A stretch of 64,000 nucleotides of DNA from Prosthecobacter fusiformis (GCF_004364345.1 NZ_SOCA01000004.1:1-64000), one strand, 5' to 3'; counted from the first letter of the stretch, positions 1 through 8,544 are shown. Numbers and translations are program-made. The notes: generated by a model not told the origin, from the letters alone.

Positions 1-287
1 TTGAGCAGCCAGATGACTTCGAGGTTGCGGTGAGTCAGGCGTTCCAGTTCGCGGCTGGAACGCACGCGGTTGAGGTAGCCGTAGAGGTAAAGCTTGAGCA
101 GGTCTCCCGGTGCATAGCCTGGCCGACCGGTGGCCGCCGCCTCCACAGGAAGCTTCGCCTGCCGGAAGTCCAGTTCATCAACGAAGGCGTCGATGAAGCG
201 CACGGGGTTGTCTTCGCTGAGGTAGTCCTCAAGGCTTTGCGGCAGCATCCAGGCCTGACTGCGGTCATCTCCTTGAAGGTAGCTCAT
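1..287 (-). CDS. IS1182-family transposase, N-terminal part (runs off left edge)
   Basis: Read from the ATG at 287 leftwards, the frame stays open for 95 codons to the edge. The protein starts MSYLQGDDRSQAWMLPQSLE and continues with EDNPVRFIDAFVDELD and a GRPGYAPGDLLKLYLYGYLN segment. This is the DUF772-type N-terminal domain that opens IS1182/IS5-group DDE transposases, which insert IS elements. The DDE catalytic part lies outside the window, so intactness cannot be judged. The 50 bases ahead of the start hold a GTGTCAAAA-type sequence and a hairpin that would fit an IS end, but no target duplication can be checked. Family assignment is firm; element boundaries are not. Confidence 0.8.
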   Translation of the reverse strand, partial: MSYLQGDDRSQAWMLPQSLEDYLSEDNPVRFIDAFVDELDFRQAKLPVEAAATGRPGYAPGDLLKLYLYGYLNRVRSSRELERLTHRNLEVIWLL

Positions 288-338
288 GACAACTGTTGCC
301 CCATCAAAAATGCCCCTTCAAGGGTTTTGACACAGTCT

Positions 339-377
339 CTGGCGCGGGCAGCTACGTGGTGTAGCTGCGCCCGCCAG
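339..377. repeat. Near-perfect 39-bp hairpin upstream of the transposase
   Basis: CTGGCG-C-GGGCAGCTAC faces GTAGCTGC-G-CCCGCCAG across a short loop. It lies 50 bp upstream of the transposase start, next to GACTGTGTCAAAA read on the minus strand. It may be a subterminal IS structure or a terminator protecting the element from outside transcription; no T tract follows it. Confidence 0.5.
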
Positions 378-464
378 GGCGTGGAGGATTGGGGGTGTCG
401 AAGGAAGAGAAAACTTCGAATGCTAAAGACCCTTCGTCCACCCGCTGGTGCGGGCAGCCACGCT

Positions 465-665
465 TCAATTCGGCGGCTCGTTTTCCCCGGACGCATCGGG
501 CTCCCGGCTGGCCTTGATGCGGGGACGGCGCTGCTTTAAAAACCGCGCTACCACGACAATGACTGCTAGCACCAGTAGGAGGTGGATGGCAGCTCCCAGC
601 AGTTTAAAGAAGAACCAGCCCAAGATCCACAAGACCAGTAGAAGCAGTGCGATGAGATAGTACAT
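465..665 (-). CDS. Lmo0937/DUF5670-family mini membrane protein
   Basis: A 66-residue protein starting MYYLIALLLLVLWILGWFFF. It has two hydrophobic stretches (about 2-20 and 24-42) and then a basic, polar tail (KQRRPRIKASREPD). Length, the aromatic GWFFF motif and the two-helix layout match the Lmo0937 family, which has no established biochemical role. An upstream in-frame ATG at 722 would add 19 unrelated residues, so the ATG at 665 is preferred; neither start has a clear ribosome-binding site. It stands alone between the transposase and the beta-propeller gene. Confidence 0.72.
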   Translation of the reverse strand: MYYLIALLLLVLWILGWFFFKLLGAAIHLLLVLAVIVVVARFLKQRRPRIKASREPDASGENEPPN

Positions 666-772
666 ACTTGTACATCGGATCGACGTGCCGTTGTGGTCCC
701 TTGGTTGCGTGACTTGAGGCAAGGCTTCGGGCAGCGAAATTGTCTCACATACCCAGCCTCATCTGGGGAATC

Positions 773-1948
773 TCACTTCAGCTTCCACAGCTTTTTGTCA
801 CTGCGGATGTACACCGCTCCATCACTGATGGCGGGTGTGCTCAGGATGGTGTCTTTCAGTTCTACGGTGTGGACCACCTCACCTTCCTTAGCCGTCGTGT
901 CCACCACCTGGAAATCACCGCGCTCGCTGGCGATGTAAATGTATTTGCCAGCGGCCACGGGGGATCCGCTGATGGGGCCTTTCAGGCGCAGTTTCCACGC
1001 TTCATCTCCGTTCGCGATGCTGGCCTGAATGAGCACGCCCGTATTGTTCAGCACATAAATGGATTCACCCAGCACCAGCGGGCTGCCGGTGCCAGGTTTC
1101 AGGCCGGATGCCCGCCAGAGTTGCGAGGCTGCGCCTTTCTCCGGAGCCAGGGCCGTGACGCCGTTGGATGGCACATAAATAGCCGTCTGGGTGACGGCGG
1201 AACTCGGGATGGTGGAGGCTCCATCCGTATAGTCCCAGATGACCTCGCCCGTGCGCGGGCGGATGCCGGTGAGGCCTTTGCTGGATTGCAGTGCCACCAC
1301 GTCTTGATAGACGACGGCGCTGGTCCAGTTGGCTGATTTGGGACGCTCCATTTTCCAGCGGTTTTTTCCCGTGACCACGTTTATGCCGACAGCCAGGGAT
1401 TCGCTGTCATTTTCGCTCTGCACGATCAGCGTCTCGTCCACCACCACCGGGGAGGATGACATGCCCAGGCTGTTGCTGGCATTGGCATAATCATAAGTTA
1501 GGCCACGCAGCCAAAGCAGATTGCCGGCGAGATCGAAAGCGAAGAGATCATTTGATGAATACAAGGCGAAGACCCGTTCCCCATCGCTGCACATCGTGGC
1601 CGCAGCGACATTCGTTTTATTATGCGACATCGTGCGGCCTGTGGCCTTCATCACACGCTCCCACAGCTTTTTGCCATCCGCTGTGCTGAAGCAAAAGACG
1701 TGCAGGTTGGACTGGTCCGGCCCGCTGGCACAGGTCAGGAAAACCTTGTCCCCAATGAGAATCGGACTGCTGAGCCCACGCCCCGGCAGGTCCACGCTCC
1801 AGGCCACTTCCAGATTCGGACCGGGTGCGGCTTCGGTGGAAACCGCAGAGGCATTTGGCCCGCGAAATTGTGGCCAGTCGGCGGCGGAACCCTTGTCGAA
1901 TAATCCTACTAATAGCAGGAGGCTGAGGGCAGCGAGAGAAGGCTTCAT
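773..1948 (-). CDS. Secreted PQQ-like (BamB-type) beta-propeller protein
   Basis: 391 residues with a signal peptide (about 1-22, ending GSA-ADW), then WPQFRGPNASAVS, the usual opening of PQQ-like beta-propellers in Planctomycetes and Verrucomicrobia. Blades recur as GKKLWERV, GNLLWLRG, GKNRWKME, GEVIWDY and DEAWKLRLKGP. The fold matches BamB and quinoprotein dehydrogenases, but no calcium/PQQ ligand set or disulfide ring is obvious, so an enzyme function is not claimed; a periplasmic scaffold or binding role is as likely. It is the last gene of a minus-strand run with a small membrane protein, a DUF1080 protein and a carbohydrate-binding-like protein, all but one exported. Confidence 0.82.
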   Translation of the reverse strand: MKPSLAALSLLLLVGLFDKGSAADWPQFRGPNASAVSTEAAPGPNLEVAWSVDLPGRGLSSPILIGDKVFLTCASGPDQSNLHVFCFSTADGKKLWERVMKATGRTMSHNKTNVAAATMCSDGERVFALYSSNDLFAFDLAGNLLWLRGLTYDYANASNSLGMSSSPVVVDETLIVQSENDSESLAVGINVVTGKNRWKMERPKSANWTSAVVYQDVVALQSSKGLTGIRPRTGEVIWDYTDGASTIPSSAVTQTAIYVPSNGVTALAPEKGAASQLWRASGLKPGTGSPLVLGESIYVLNNTGVLIQASIANGDEAWKLRLKGPISGSPVAAGKYIYIASERGDFQVVDTTAKEGEVVHTVELKDTILSTPAISDGAVYIRSDKKLWKLK

Positions 1949-2017
1949 AAGTATGGGGTGAGTGAGAAAAATAGGGTCAGGGATGGAAAGTAACGAGGCC
2001 TAAAAAACTGAGGAGGA

Positions 2018-2311
2018 TCAGGCTAAAGGATGCCCACTTGGCGCGGACACAGAGATGCCAGCGCTCATGAGACAAACCCCAGCCCCAGTGAAGTGAAAGT
2101 GCAGTAGGCCCGCCACGCCCAGATACATGAAGGCGACAAGCACCCCGGGCAGCCCGCCGATTGTCGGCAAGCTCTTTATTGGCAGGGCAGTCTTGACGAT
2201 AAGGATGGCGATCAGGACATACAGACTGATCACGCCCGGTATGAGGCGACCCATGAAAAACTGGGTGTATGGCCCGCCGTCCGGCGGCTCAAACAGCTCC
2301 AGGATGATCAT
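2018..2311 (-). CDS. Small integral membrane protein, unknown
   Basis: A 97-residue protein beginning MIILELFEPPDGG. It has two or three hydrophobic stretches: FMGRLIPGVISLYVLIAILI, GGLPGVLVAFMYLGVAGLL and a short C-terminal GAGVCLMSAGI segment. I do not recognise the family. An in-frame ATG at 2326 gives a 102-residue version; the start at 2311 is preferred because AAAGG sits seven bases ahead of it. It lies between the DUF1080 gene and the beta-propeller gene on the same strand, so it may belong to that transcription unit. Confidence 0.55.
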   Translation of the reverse strand: MIILELFEPPDGGPYTQFFMGRLIPGVISLYVLIAILIVKTALPIKSLPTIGGLPGVLVAFMYLGVAGLLHFHFTGAGVCLMSAGISVSAPSGHPLA

Positions 2312-2355
2312 GATGAAACCTTTCATAAATGGCGAGCCTGATCAATGACCGGCAG

Positions 2356-2973
2356 TTAAGGCTGTTCTTTAATCTGGATATGGCGATACTCCATCTGGCC
2401 GCGATCCCCCTCCACGCCGATGGGGCCGGTCGCTGGCAGGGCCAGGGCGGCTTCCAGGACCTCGCCATTGCAGGTGCAGAGCGCCACTCCATCCTTCACC
2501 GTGACCTCGATCTGGTTCCAATCTTGGGGTTTGTAATTTTTCAGCGTTTTATAGGCATCGGGACCGGCGACCAGATAGTCGCGGCACTGGAGCTGCGGCT
2601 TGCGGATGAAAATGCCACTGTCTGCATTTACTCCCGCGCGGAATTCCATCTTCAGGATGAAGTTCTTTGGGAACTCCTGGACCGTGTAAAACTGCCCCGT
2701 GAGCTTGTCCATTTCATTGGGAAAACTGACGGTCAGAATTCCGTCTTTCGCAAAGTAGCGGCCCACATCCCCGGCCTCCGTCTTACCGTCAAACTTCTCC
2801 AAAATCGTTCCCGGATTCGGATTGTCTTTTTTGGTCTTTTCACGGAAGCACCAGCCGCTGAGATCCTTGCCATTGAAAAGGCTGATGAAACCAGGCTCCG
2901 GGGTAAAATCCTCGGCCTGGGTGGTGGAAAGAAGGCCGATGGCCAGGAGTGGAAGAAGATGGCGGAGTTTCAT
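2356..2973 (-). CDS. Secreted DUF1080 (3-keto-disaccharide hydrolase-like) protein
   Basis: 205 residues: a signal peptide (1-20, ending TTQA), then FTPEPGFISLFNGKDLSGW, the hallmark opening of the DUF1080 concanavalin-like fold. Later motifs are FILKMEFRAGVNADSGIFIR, WNQIEVTVKDG and a terminal GQMEYRHIQIKE strand. Some DUF1080 proteins hydrolyse 3-keto-glycosides; most are unassigned, so the substrate is unknown here. Length and motif order suggest one complete domain. It lies 57 bp after the carbohydrate-binding-like gene and before the small membrane protein. Confidence 0.88.
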   Translation of the reverse strand: MKLRHLLPLLAIGLLSTTQAEDFTPEPGFISLFNGKDLSGWCFREKTKKDNPNPGTILEKFDGKTEAGDVGRYFAKDGILTVSFPNEMDKLTGQFYTVQEFPKNFILKMEFRAGVNADSGIFIRKPQLQCRDYLVAGPDAYKTLKNYKPQDWNQIEVTVKDGVALCTCNGEVLEAALALPATGPIGVEGDRGQMEYRHIQIKEQP

Positions 2974-3030
2974 GGTTGGGGCAGGGGATGGGTTGGGGAA
3001 GCGGTTCAGTTTGAAAAGGAGCGCGAGCGG

Positions 3031-4137
3031 TCAGTTTTTTGCATTCACCACGATGGCCGTTCCCGTGGCGTCACAGACACGGAGCTGGAACTGCCATTCC
3101 ACGGTCCACTGCTCCGTCTGCTCATTCTGGCAGCATTTGACAAGGATGGCGTTTTTGCCCTTCTTGAGCCTAACGGGAAGTTTGTACTGGTCCAGCTTGG
3201 CGCCGCGGTGGTATTCATCACGGGCGAAGAGCAGTTCACCATTCAGCCAGACCTTCCAGCCGTTTTTGCAGCCTAACCGGATTTGTGCATCGCGTTCTTC
3301 GGTGGAATCAAACTCACTGTAAGCATAGCCGGTCACCTCCTTGAGCATAGTGAAAGGTTTGTTAAAATCGATCATGCCATACTCATCCTGGCTGGTGAAA
3401 TCGGTCCACTTTGCATCAACATTTTTGCCTGGATACACTGCATCCAGCTTGACCTCCTTTTCCGGTGGGAACTCTGTGTCGAAGCCTTTGCGCTCCACAT
3501 TGGTGAAGGGGGCGATGAGCTTCCAGTTCATGATGAAACCGAAGTGCTTGGGCAGGTCCACAGGCTTGTCCAGCGCCTTGAGTTTTTTGGCCAAGTCCTT
3601 GATCTGGTCCTCGTCGCGGGCGCTGTTCATCGCCTGCTGGTAGGCAGCCACGGCAGCCTCCTTTTTTTCCTGGGCCAGGGCTTCATCCCCTGCCTCCAGT
3701 AGCTTGGCCACCGGATGCCTGCGCAGTTCACTGCTGGGATCTTCCAGCAAACCCGGCGTCAGTTTTTCCGCCAGCTCCGGCTCCCCGCGCTGCAGGATGT
3801 CAAAGGCGACCACACGGGCCGTCGGGCTGTTCTGAGTGTCTTGGAGGAAGGCTTTCACTCCCGCCACCGGCAGCTTTTTCGCCGCGATGGCCTGATCCGC
3901 GATGACCCCAATCGCCGCCCGCAGCCAGTTTTCCGCCAGTGGATTCGCCCCATTCATCCCTGCGAGCACTTCCGGCAAGGTAGCAGGGTCCGCCTGCGTC
4001 AGTTCCTGCCAAGCCGCCGTCGCCTGCTCATTGCCCGCGCCTTCTTTCGCCACCGCCCGGATGGTCTCCAGCGGCCCCTTCAGGGTTGCGGCCAGGGCAG
4101 GGCAGGAAATCAGCAGGAGGAACAAAAGCGGTTTCAT
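3031..4137 (-). CDS. Secreted protein with helical-repeat N-half and carbohydrate-binding-like C-half
   Basis: 368 residues from the ATG at 4137, which opens directly into the signal peptide MKPLLFLLLISCPALAA; an upstream in-frame start would add 11 residues before it. Residues about 20-190 are alpha-helical and Ala/Leu-rich, like HEAT or TPR repeats. The C-half has WKLIAPFTNVERKGFD, a YAYSEFDSTEERDAQIRLG strand and GWKVWLNGELLF with KGKNAILVKC, the signature of the galactose-binding-like sandwich often appended to Planctomycetes/Verrucomicrobia secreted proteins. No catalytic motif is seen. It heads the minus-strand run with DUF1080 and propeller genes, so a role in binding a polymer substrate is plausible but inferred. 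Confidence 0.75.
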   Translation of the reverse strand: MKPLLFLLLISCPALAATLKGPLETIRAVAKEGAGNEQATAAWQELTQADPATLPEVLAGMNGANPLAENWLRAAIGVIADQAIAAKKLPVAGVKAFLQDTQNSPTARVVAFDILQRGEPELAEKLTPGLLEDPSSELRRHPVAKLLEAGDEALAQEKKEAAVAAYQQAMNSARDEDQIKDLAKKLKALDKPVDLPKHFGFIMNWKLIAPFTNVERKGFDTEFPPEKEVKLDAVYPGKNVDAKWTDFTSQDEYGMIDFNKPFTMLKEVTGYAYSEFDSTEERDAQIRLGCKNGWKVWLNGELLFARDEYHRGAKLDQYKLPVRLKKGKNAILVKCCQNEQTEQWTVEWQFQLRVCDATGTAIVVNAKN

Positions 4138-4340
4138 GGATGAGATCAGATCAACGCTTCCTAACCCCACTCCGTTTCGCTTTCTGATGCTTTCTGGAAA
4201 AAATTCATTGCTAGCGGCCCGTATGGCATCTGTCGTGTCATCGGCGCTGTCGTTAGGTCCAGAGTGTTAGGCCATTCGTGTCAACGTATGATGAACCAAC
4301 GAACTATTCCTCTTATTAACCTTCTAGTCTAGCGTCTCCC

Positions 4341-4835
4341 GTGAGTGAAGCCCCATCCAATTCGAGTGCGCAGACAATACCTACATTAGAGGACTGGCAC
4401 AGCGAGCCATGGGACTTGGACGTTGCTTATGCCTTCGGGGACTTCAACGGAAAGACCGTTGAGGAGTCAGTGCTCTTATTTGAAGAGAACGCTATTTGCT
4501 ACCAGGAGGATCTCATGTGGATGCCAAGTCGGGTCTTCGGTTATTATCTCCGCGCGTATATCGCCTACTTGCTGTCCCACGCCAGCACTGGCGATTCCGA
4601 TGGCGCGAGTTGCTTCCTCGGCCTCATTGAGCACAAACTCCAATTGGAGCCAGCAAACGTTCGACCACTTTGGTCGGAAATTCGTCCCGTCATTGAGCAT
4701 CTGGCAGCCAATCAACAGTCTTTCCGGGCAAGCCCTGAAATATACGGCAGTTTTCAGAAGCGAGCCGAAACGCTTTTCTCAATGTTCGCTGGCAATGAGC
4801 CATCACCTGAAACGCCTAACCCTCAAGGTGCCTAA
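4341..4835 (+). CDS. Hypothetical protein resembling DUF6714-type proteins
   Basis: 164 residues from a GTG start. Visible features are VAYAFGDFNGKTVEESVLLF, a central FGYYLRAYIAYLLSHAS segment and a C-terminal helical region followed by a Pro/Asn tail. The layout (AF..V......E, FxYYLxAYI) recalls DUF6714, a family found among immunity-like accessory genes, but the match is by eye and weak. It is a lone plus-strand gene between two minus-strand genes, preceded by a 200-bp gap and followed by a GC-rich hairpin at about 4846-4862. Codon use is less GC-biased than its neighbours, which may hint at acquisition. Confidence 0.5.
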   Translation: MSEAPSNSSAQTIPTLEDWHSEPWDLDVAYAFGDFNGKTVEESVLLFEENAICYQEDLMWMPSRVFGYYLRAYIAYLLSHASTGDSDGASCFLGLIEHKLQLEPANVRPLWSEIRPVIEHLAANQQSFRASPEIYGSFQKRAETLFSMFAGNEPSPETPNPQGA

Positions 4836-4930
4836 AACCGTACCCCGCCATTGGTGCGGGGGATGAGAAGAGCTAGCCGGAGTCTTTGGAATGCTTCAAT
4901 GAAAGGAGATCATCTGACCAAAGTCAGGTT

Positions 4931-5998
4931 CTACTTCCGCAGCTCATAATCTTTCAGCCATAGGTGGCCTTCGCCATTTTCGGCGGCTGTGGCGAAGCTT
5001 TCCATTTCGGGACGGCTGATGCCGGGATGTTTTGCGACGAGGATGCGGTAAACTTTAGCAAACTGCCGTGAACCTTCCTTGAGACATGTATCGGCATCAC
5101 CGGAGGCGAAGGCGGCCTTGGCGCTGCCCAGCATGAAGGCGCGCAGCAGGTCCTCCTCCGTGCCGGGTGCGATGGCCTTGCAATGCGCTAGCCAGTCAGA
5201 AACCGGCACTTCTGGAATGCTGATGGGGAAGTAAGGGGTCTGCTTCAAGTAGGCCAGGACGGCTCCAGAGGCCTGCACGCCGTGCTCTGAAAAGGGATCC
5301 TTCAGGTAGGCATCCACGAGTTCACGAATATGACTGCGCAAAGCCGGATCTTTGAGAAGCTGAAACACCAGCCCGACGATGCGTTTCATGGATTCCTCCC
5401 CGGCATCCCCCGTGGCTGCGGGGCGCATGTGGCGGATGGTGATGAGGTAATCATCCAAAATGGTGACGCCCACCCACTGGCGCACCGCGGCCTCGGCGCT
5501 GCCTTCATTGGAAATGCCCAGCCGTGTGGCGGTGAAAGTGCGGCTGGCGATGGGGACGGACTGCTTTTGCCAGAGGGCCAACTCGCCGCCAAAGACTTCG
5601 CCAATGACCAGATTTTTATAACGACGCTGCTGGACCATGGATTCAAAATCCTGGATCACGATGTCCATTTCCATTAACAGCCGCCGGTGTTTGTCATCGA
5701 CAGTGGGGAGAGCTTCGTTGGTTTTAAAAAGAAAAAGATCCATCCGGGCCTGCTCCTGGAGGTTTTCATAACGGAGAAGGACACCTCCATCCGCATAGTC
5801 AAAGTGACCGGCGAAACGGTATCCCCCCAGCATGGCTGGAAAGGAAACCTCCGTCGGGCCATGTTTCCAGGGGCTGCCATTCAGAGGGGGCGGGGTCCAT
5901 CTTCCCTTCGGCTCCTGGGCATGGAGTCCGGTAAAAACGGACGTCAGGGCCAAAAAAAACAGAGTGTGGAAAATGGGGGGAAAATTCATAACCTGCAT
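4931..5998 (-). CDS. Secreted protein of unknown function
   Basis: About 355 residues with a clear export signal (FPPIFHTLFFLALTSVFTG, cleavage near LHA-QEP). The mature part is a mixed alpha/beta protein with GGYRFAGHFDYADGG and a YLITIRHMRPA segment and a helical C-terminal third. I do not recognise the family. The frame stays open upstream to 6175, but those residues lack protein character and overlap the divergent pdhB gene; starts at 5998 (MQVMNF) or 5989 (MNFPP) place the signal peptide at the N-terminus. It is transcribed divergently from pdhB and is likely monocistronic. Confidence 0.7.
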   Translation of the reverse strand: MQVMNFPPIFHTLFFLALTSVFTGLHAQEPKGRWTPPPLNGSPWKHGPTEVSFPAMLGGYRFAGHFDYADGGVLLRYENLQEQARMDLFLFKTNEALPTVDDKHRRLLMEMDIVIQDFESMVQQRRYKNLVIGEVFGGELALWQKQSVPIASRTFTATRLGISNEGSAEAAVRQWVGVTILDDYLITIRHMRPAATGDAGEESMKRIVGLVFQLLKDPALRSHIRELVDAYLKDPFSEHGVQASGAVLAYLKQTPYFPISIPEVPVSDWLAHCKAIAPGTEEDLLRAFMLGSAKAAFASGDADTCLKEGSRQFAKVYRILVAKHPGISRPEMESFATAAENGEGHLWLKDYELRK

Positions 5999-6158
5999 GT
6001 TGCGTTGGCCGTTGGTTTGTTGCAATGCCAAAGCAATTCTCGTTTTATACTGGCCTTCGGTGGAGCAAATCGTCAATGTTTGGGCATTTTCCTGCTCTTG
6101 ACTCCGCGCTTCTGCCGCCGAACTACTTGGCTTCCATTTTTCTCCCCCTACTGACCCA

Positions 6159-7154
6159 ATGCCCCGCAAAATCACCTACCGCGACGCCATCCGTGAAGCC
6201 CTCGACGAAGAGATCGCCCGCGATCCGATGGTGGTCGTGATGGGAGAAGAAGTGGCCCAATACAATGGCGCCTACAAAGTCACCCAAGGTCTCTGGGACA
6301 AATGGGGCGACAAACGCCTCGTCGATACCCCCATCAGTGAGGCTGGTTTCATCGGCATGGGCGTCGGTGCTTCCATGCTCGGCGTGCGCCCGGTGATGGA
6401 GCTCATGTTCTGGAGCTTTTACACCGTGGCCTGGGACCAGATCGTCAACAACGCCGCCATGGTCCGTTACATGTCCGGTGGCAAGATCAACTGCCCTATC
6501 GTCATCCGCGGTCCGGCCAACGGCGGTACCAGCGTAGGTGCGACCCACAGTCATACGCCGGAAAACATCATGGCCAGCGTTCCTGGGATGAAGTGCGTCG
6601 TGCCTAGCAATGCTTATGATGCCAAAGGCCTCATGAAGGCGGCGATCCGGGACAATGACCCCGTCATGTTCATGGAAAGCACCGTTCTTTATGGTGAGTC
6701 CTGGGAAGTGCCCTCCAATGATGAGCTGCCCAATGGCGAGCTTTTCATTCCGCTCGGCTTGGCCGACATCAAGCGTGAAGGCACCGACATTTCTCTCATC
6801 GCCCATGGTCGTGCGGTGATCACCTGTCTGGAAGCTGCCCGGATCCTGGAAGAGGAACACGGCATCAGCGCTGAAGTGGTGGACGTGCGCAGCATCCGCC
6901 CGCTGGACGAGGAAACAATCCTGAACTCTGTGGCCAAGACCCACCGCGCCATTTATGTGGAGGAAGGCAAGCCCTTCTGCGGAGTCGGCGCACAGATCGC
7001 CTACAGCATCCAGGCCCAGATTTTTGACGAACTGGACGCTCCCGTCCTGCGGGTGAACAGCCTGGACGCCCCGGCCATTTACAGCCCGCCGCTGGAAGCC
7101 ATCCAGTTGCCAACGGCAGACGTGGTGGTGGCTAAAGCGCTGTCCATTTGCTGA
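6159..7154 (+). CDS. pdhB: Pyruvate dehydrogenase E1 component, beta subunit
   Basis: 331 residues, the usual length for the beta subunit of heterotetrameric E1. Diagnostic stretches are ITYRDAIREALDEEIARDP, VMGEEVAQYNGAYKVTQGL, DTPISEAGFIGMGVGASM and DVRSIRPLDEETI. With the alpha subunit it decarboxylates pyruvate using thiamine diphosphate and reductively acetylates the E2 lipoyl group, feeding acetyl-CoA to the citrate cycle. The E2 gene follows after 48 bp on the same strand. The E1-alpha gene, usually directly upstream, is absent: the upstream neighbour is divergent and unrelated, so alpha must be encoded elsewhere. Confidence 0.96.
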   Translation: MPRKITYRDAIREALDEEIARDPMVVVMGEEVAQYNGAYKVTQGLWDKWGDKRLVDTPISEAGFIGMGVGASMLGVRPVMELMFWSFYTVAWDQIVNNAAMVRYMSGGKINCPIVIRGPANGGTSVGATHSHTPENIMASVPGMKCVVPSNAYDAKGLMKAAIRDNDPVMFMESTVLYGESWEVPSNDELPNGELFIPLGLADIKREGTDISLIAHGRAVITCLEAARILEEEHGISAEVVDVRSIRPLDEETILNSVAKTHRAIYVEEGKPFCGVGAQIAYSIQAQIFDELDAPVLRVNSLDAPAIYSPPLEAIQLPTADVVVAKALSIC

Positions 7155-7202
7155 TCCAGTTTTTTCCTGCTCCTTCATCCTTTCCAACGTTTTTTTCCTG
7201 CT

Positions 7203-8498
7203 ATGCCCAAAATCATCGAAATGCCCAAACTGAGTGACACCATGACCGAGGGGACCCTCGCCAAATGGACTGTCAAAGAGGGCGACAAGGTCACCACGGG
7301 ACAGACCATTGCCGACGTCGAAACGGACAAGGCCACCATGGAATACGCCAGCCCGTTTGAAGGCACCGTGCTGAAGCTGATCATCGAGCCGGGCCTGAAG
7401 GTGCCCCTGAACAGCCCCATCGCTGTCATCCTGGAAGAGGACGAGGAAGCCCCGGCCAATCTGGACGAACTCATCGCCAAAGCCAAAGCTGCCTCGGCTC
7501 CTGCGCCGAAGCCTGAAAAACCTGCCGCTGGCAGCGGAGCTAAAAAAGCCGTTTCCGCTCCTGGCCCTCGTCTTCCTAGCGCTCCTCAGCCGACCCGCCG
7601 TGCGGCTGCTGGCAATGCACGGGTAAAGGCCTCCCCATTGGCCAAAAAGATCGCCGATGAACGCGGTGTGGATCTGACCACACTGGACGGTAGCGGCCCT
7701 GGCGGACGCATCGTCCGTGCCGATGTGGAAAATGCTCCTGTCGGCGGTGCATCCGGTGGTTCCCGTGTTGCTGCCACCCCGGCTATCCGCCCGACCTATG
7801 GCCCGGAAGATGAGCGTGTGGCGACAAGCTCCATGCGCAATATCATTGCGGAGCGCCTGCTGGCCTCGAAGACGCAGATCCCACACTTCTACCTCCAGAT
7901 GGAAGTGGATGCCGGTCCGCTGATGGAATTCCGCGCGCACCTCAATGCCTCCAATGAGAAGTCTGGTGGCAACAAATACACCGTCAACGATTTCATTCTG
8001 AAAGCCGTCATCCGCGCCGCGCAGGCCCAGCCAGCGATCAATGCCGCCTGGGATGGTGATGCCATCGTGAAATTCAAGTCCGTGGGTCTCAGCGTTGCCA
8101 TCGCCATTGATGACGGACTGGTCACCCCGGTGATCAAGCAGGCGGAGAAAAAGACGCTTCTGGAAATCAGCCAGAGCGTGAAGGACCTCGCCGGCAAGGC
8201 CAAGAACAAGAAGCTCAGCCCCGATGACTTCGCCGGTGGCACCATCACGGTGTCCAACCTCGGAGCCTTCGGCATTGACCAGTTCGCGGCCATCATCAAT
8301 CCGCCGCAGGCTGCCATCGTGGCCATCGGCAGCATCCGCAATGCTCCCGTCGTCAATGACAAGGGGCAGATCGTGGTCGGCCAGCGCATGTGGGTCGGTC
8401 TCAGTGGTGACCACCGCGTTGTCGATGGTGCCGTCGCCGCCACCTTCTTGGCAGAGATGCGCAAGCTCATCGAAAGCCCGGCGCTGATGCTGGTCTGA
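7203..8498 (+). CDS. pdhC: Pyruvate dehydrogenase E2, dihydrolipoamide acetyltransferase
   Basis: 431 residues with the standard E2 layout. A single lipoyl domain (about 1-77) carries the lipoylated lysine in ETDKATM (K43). An Ala/Pro linker follows, then a peripheral-subunit-binding domain (about 139-175; SPLAKKIADERGVDL and GPGGRIVRADV), and a catalytic domain from about 205 with the active-site DHRVVDGA motif (His near 404). It transfers the acetyl group from lipoamide to CoA and forms the core of the complex. It forms an operon with pdhB and is closed by a strong terminator 16 bp downstream. No lipoamide dehydrogenase gene is in the window. Confidence 0.97.
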   Translation: MPKIIEMPKLSDTMTEGTLAKWTVKEGDKVTTGQTIADVETDKATMEYASPFEGTVLKLIIEPGLKVPLNSPIAVILEEDEEAPANLDELIAKAKAASAPAPKPEKPAAGSGAKKAVSAPGPRLPSAPQPTRRAAAGNARVKASPLAKKIADERGVDLTTLDGSGPGGRIVRADVENAPVGGASGGSRVAATPAIRPTYGPEDERVATSSMRNIIAERLLASKTQIPHFYLQMEVDAGPLMEFRAHLNASNEKSGGNKYTVNDFILKAVIRAAQAQPAINAAWDGDAIVKFKSVGLSVAIAIDDGLVTPVIKQAEKKTLLEISQSVKDLAGKAKNKKLSPDDFAGGTITVSNLGAFGIDQFAAIINPPQAAIVAIGSIRNAPVVNDKGQIVVGQRMWVGLSGDHRVVDGAVAATFLAEMRKLIESPALMLV

Positions 8499-8513
8499 TT
8501 TGTCACCTTTAAC

Positions 8514-8544
8514 AGCCCCGGTCACACTGACCGGGGCTTTTTTG
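8514..8544 (+). terminator. Rho-independent terminator after pdhBC
   Basis: AGCCCCGGTCA and TGACCGGGGCT form an 11-bp stem with a short loop, followed by six T residues. It lies 16 bp after the pdhC stop and ahead of the HAD hydrolase gene, marking the end of the pdhBC transcript. Confidence 0.92.

Noticed and set aside
4147-4870. Integron cassette with attC sites around the 4341 gene
   Set aside because: GTTAGG and CCTAAC boxes exist, but I found no properly paired inner arms and no integrase; GCCTAAC is frequent elsewhere in the window.
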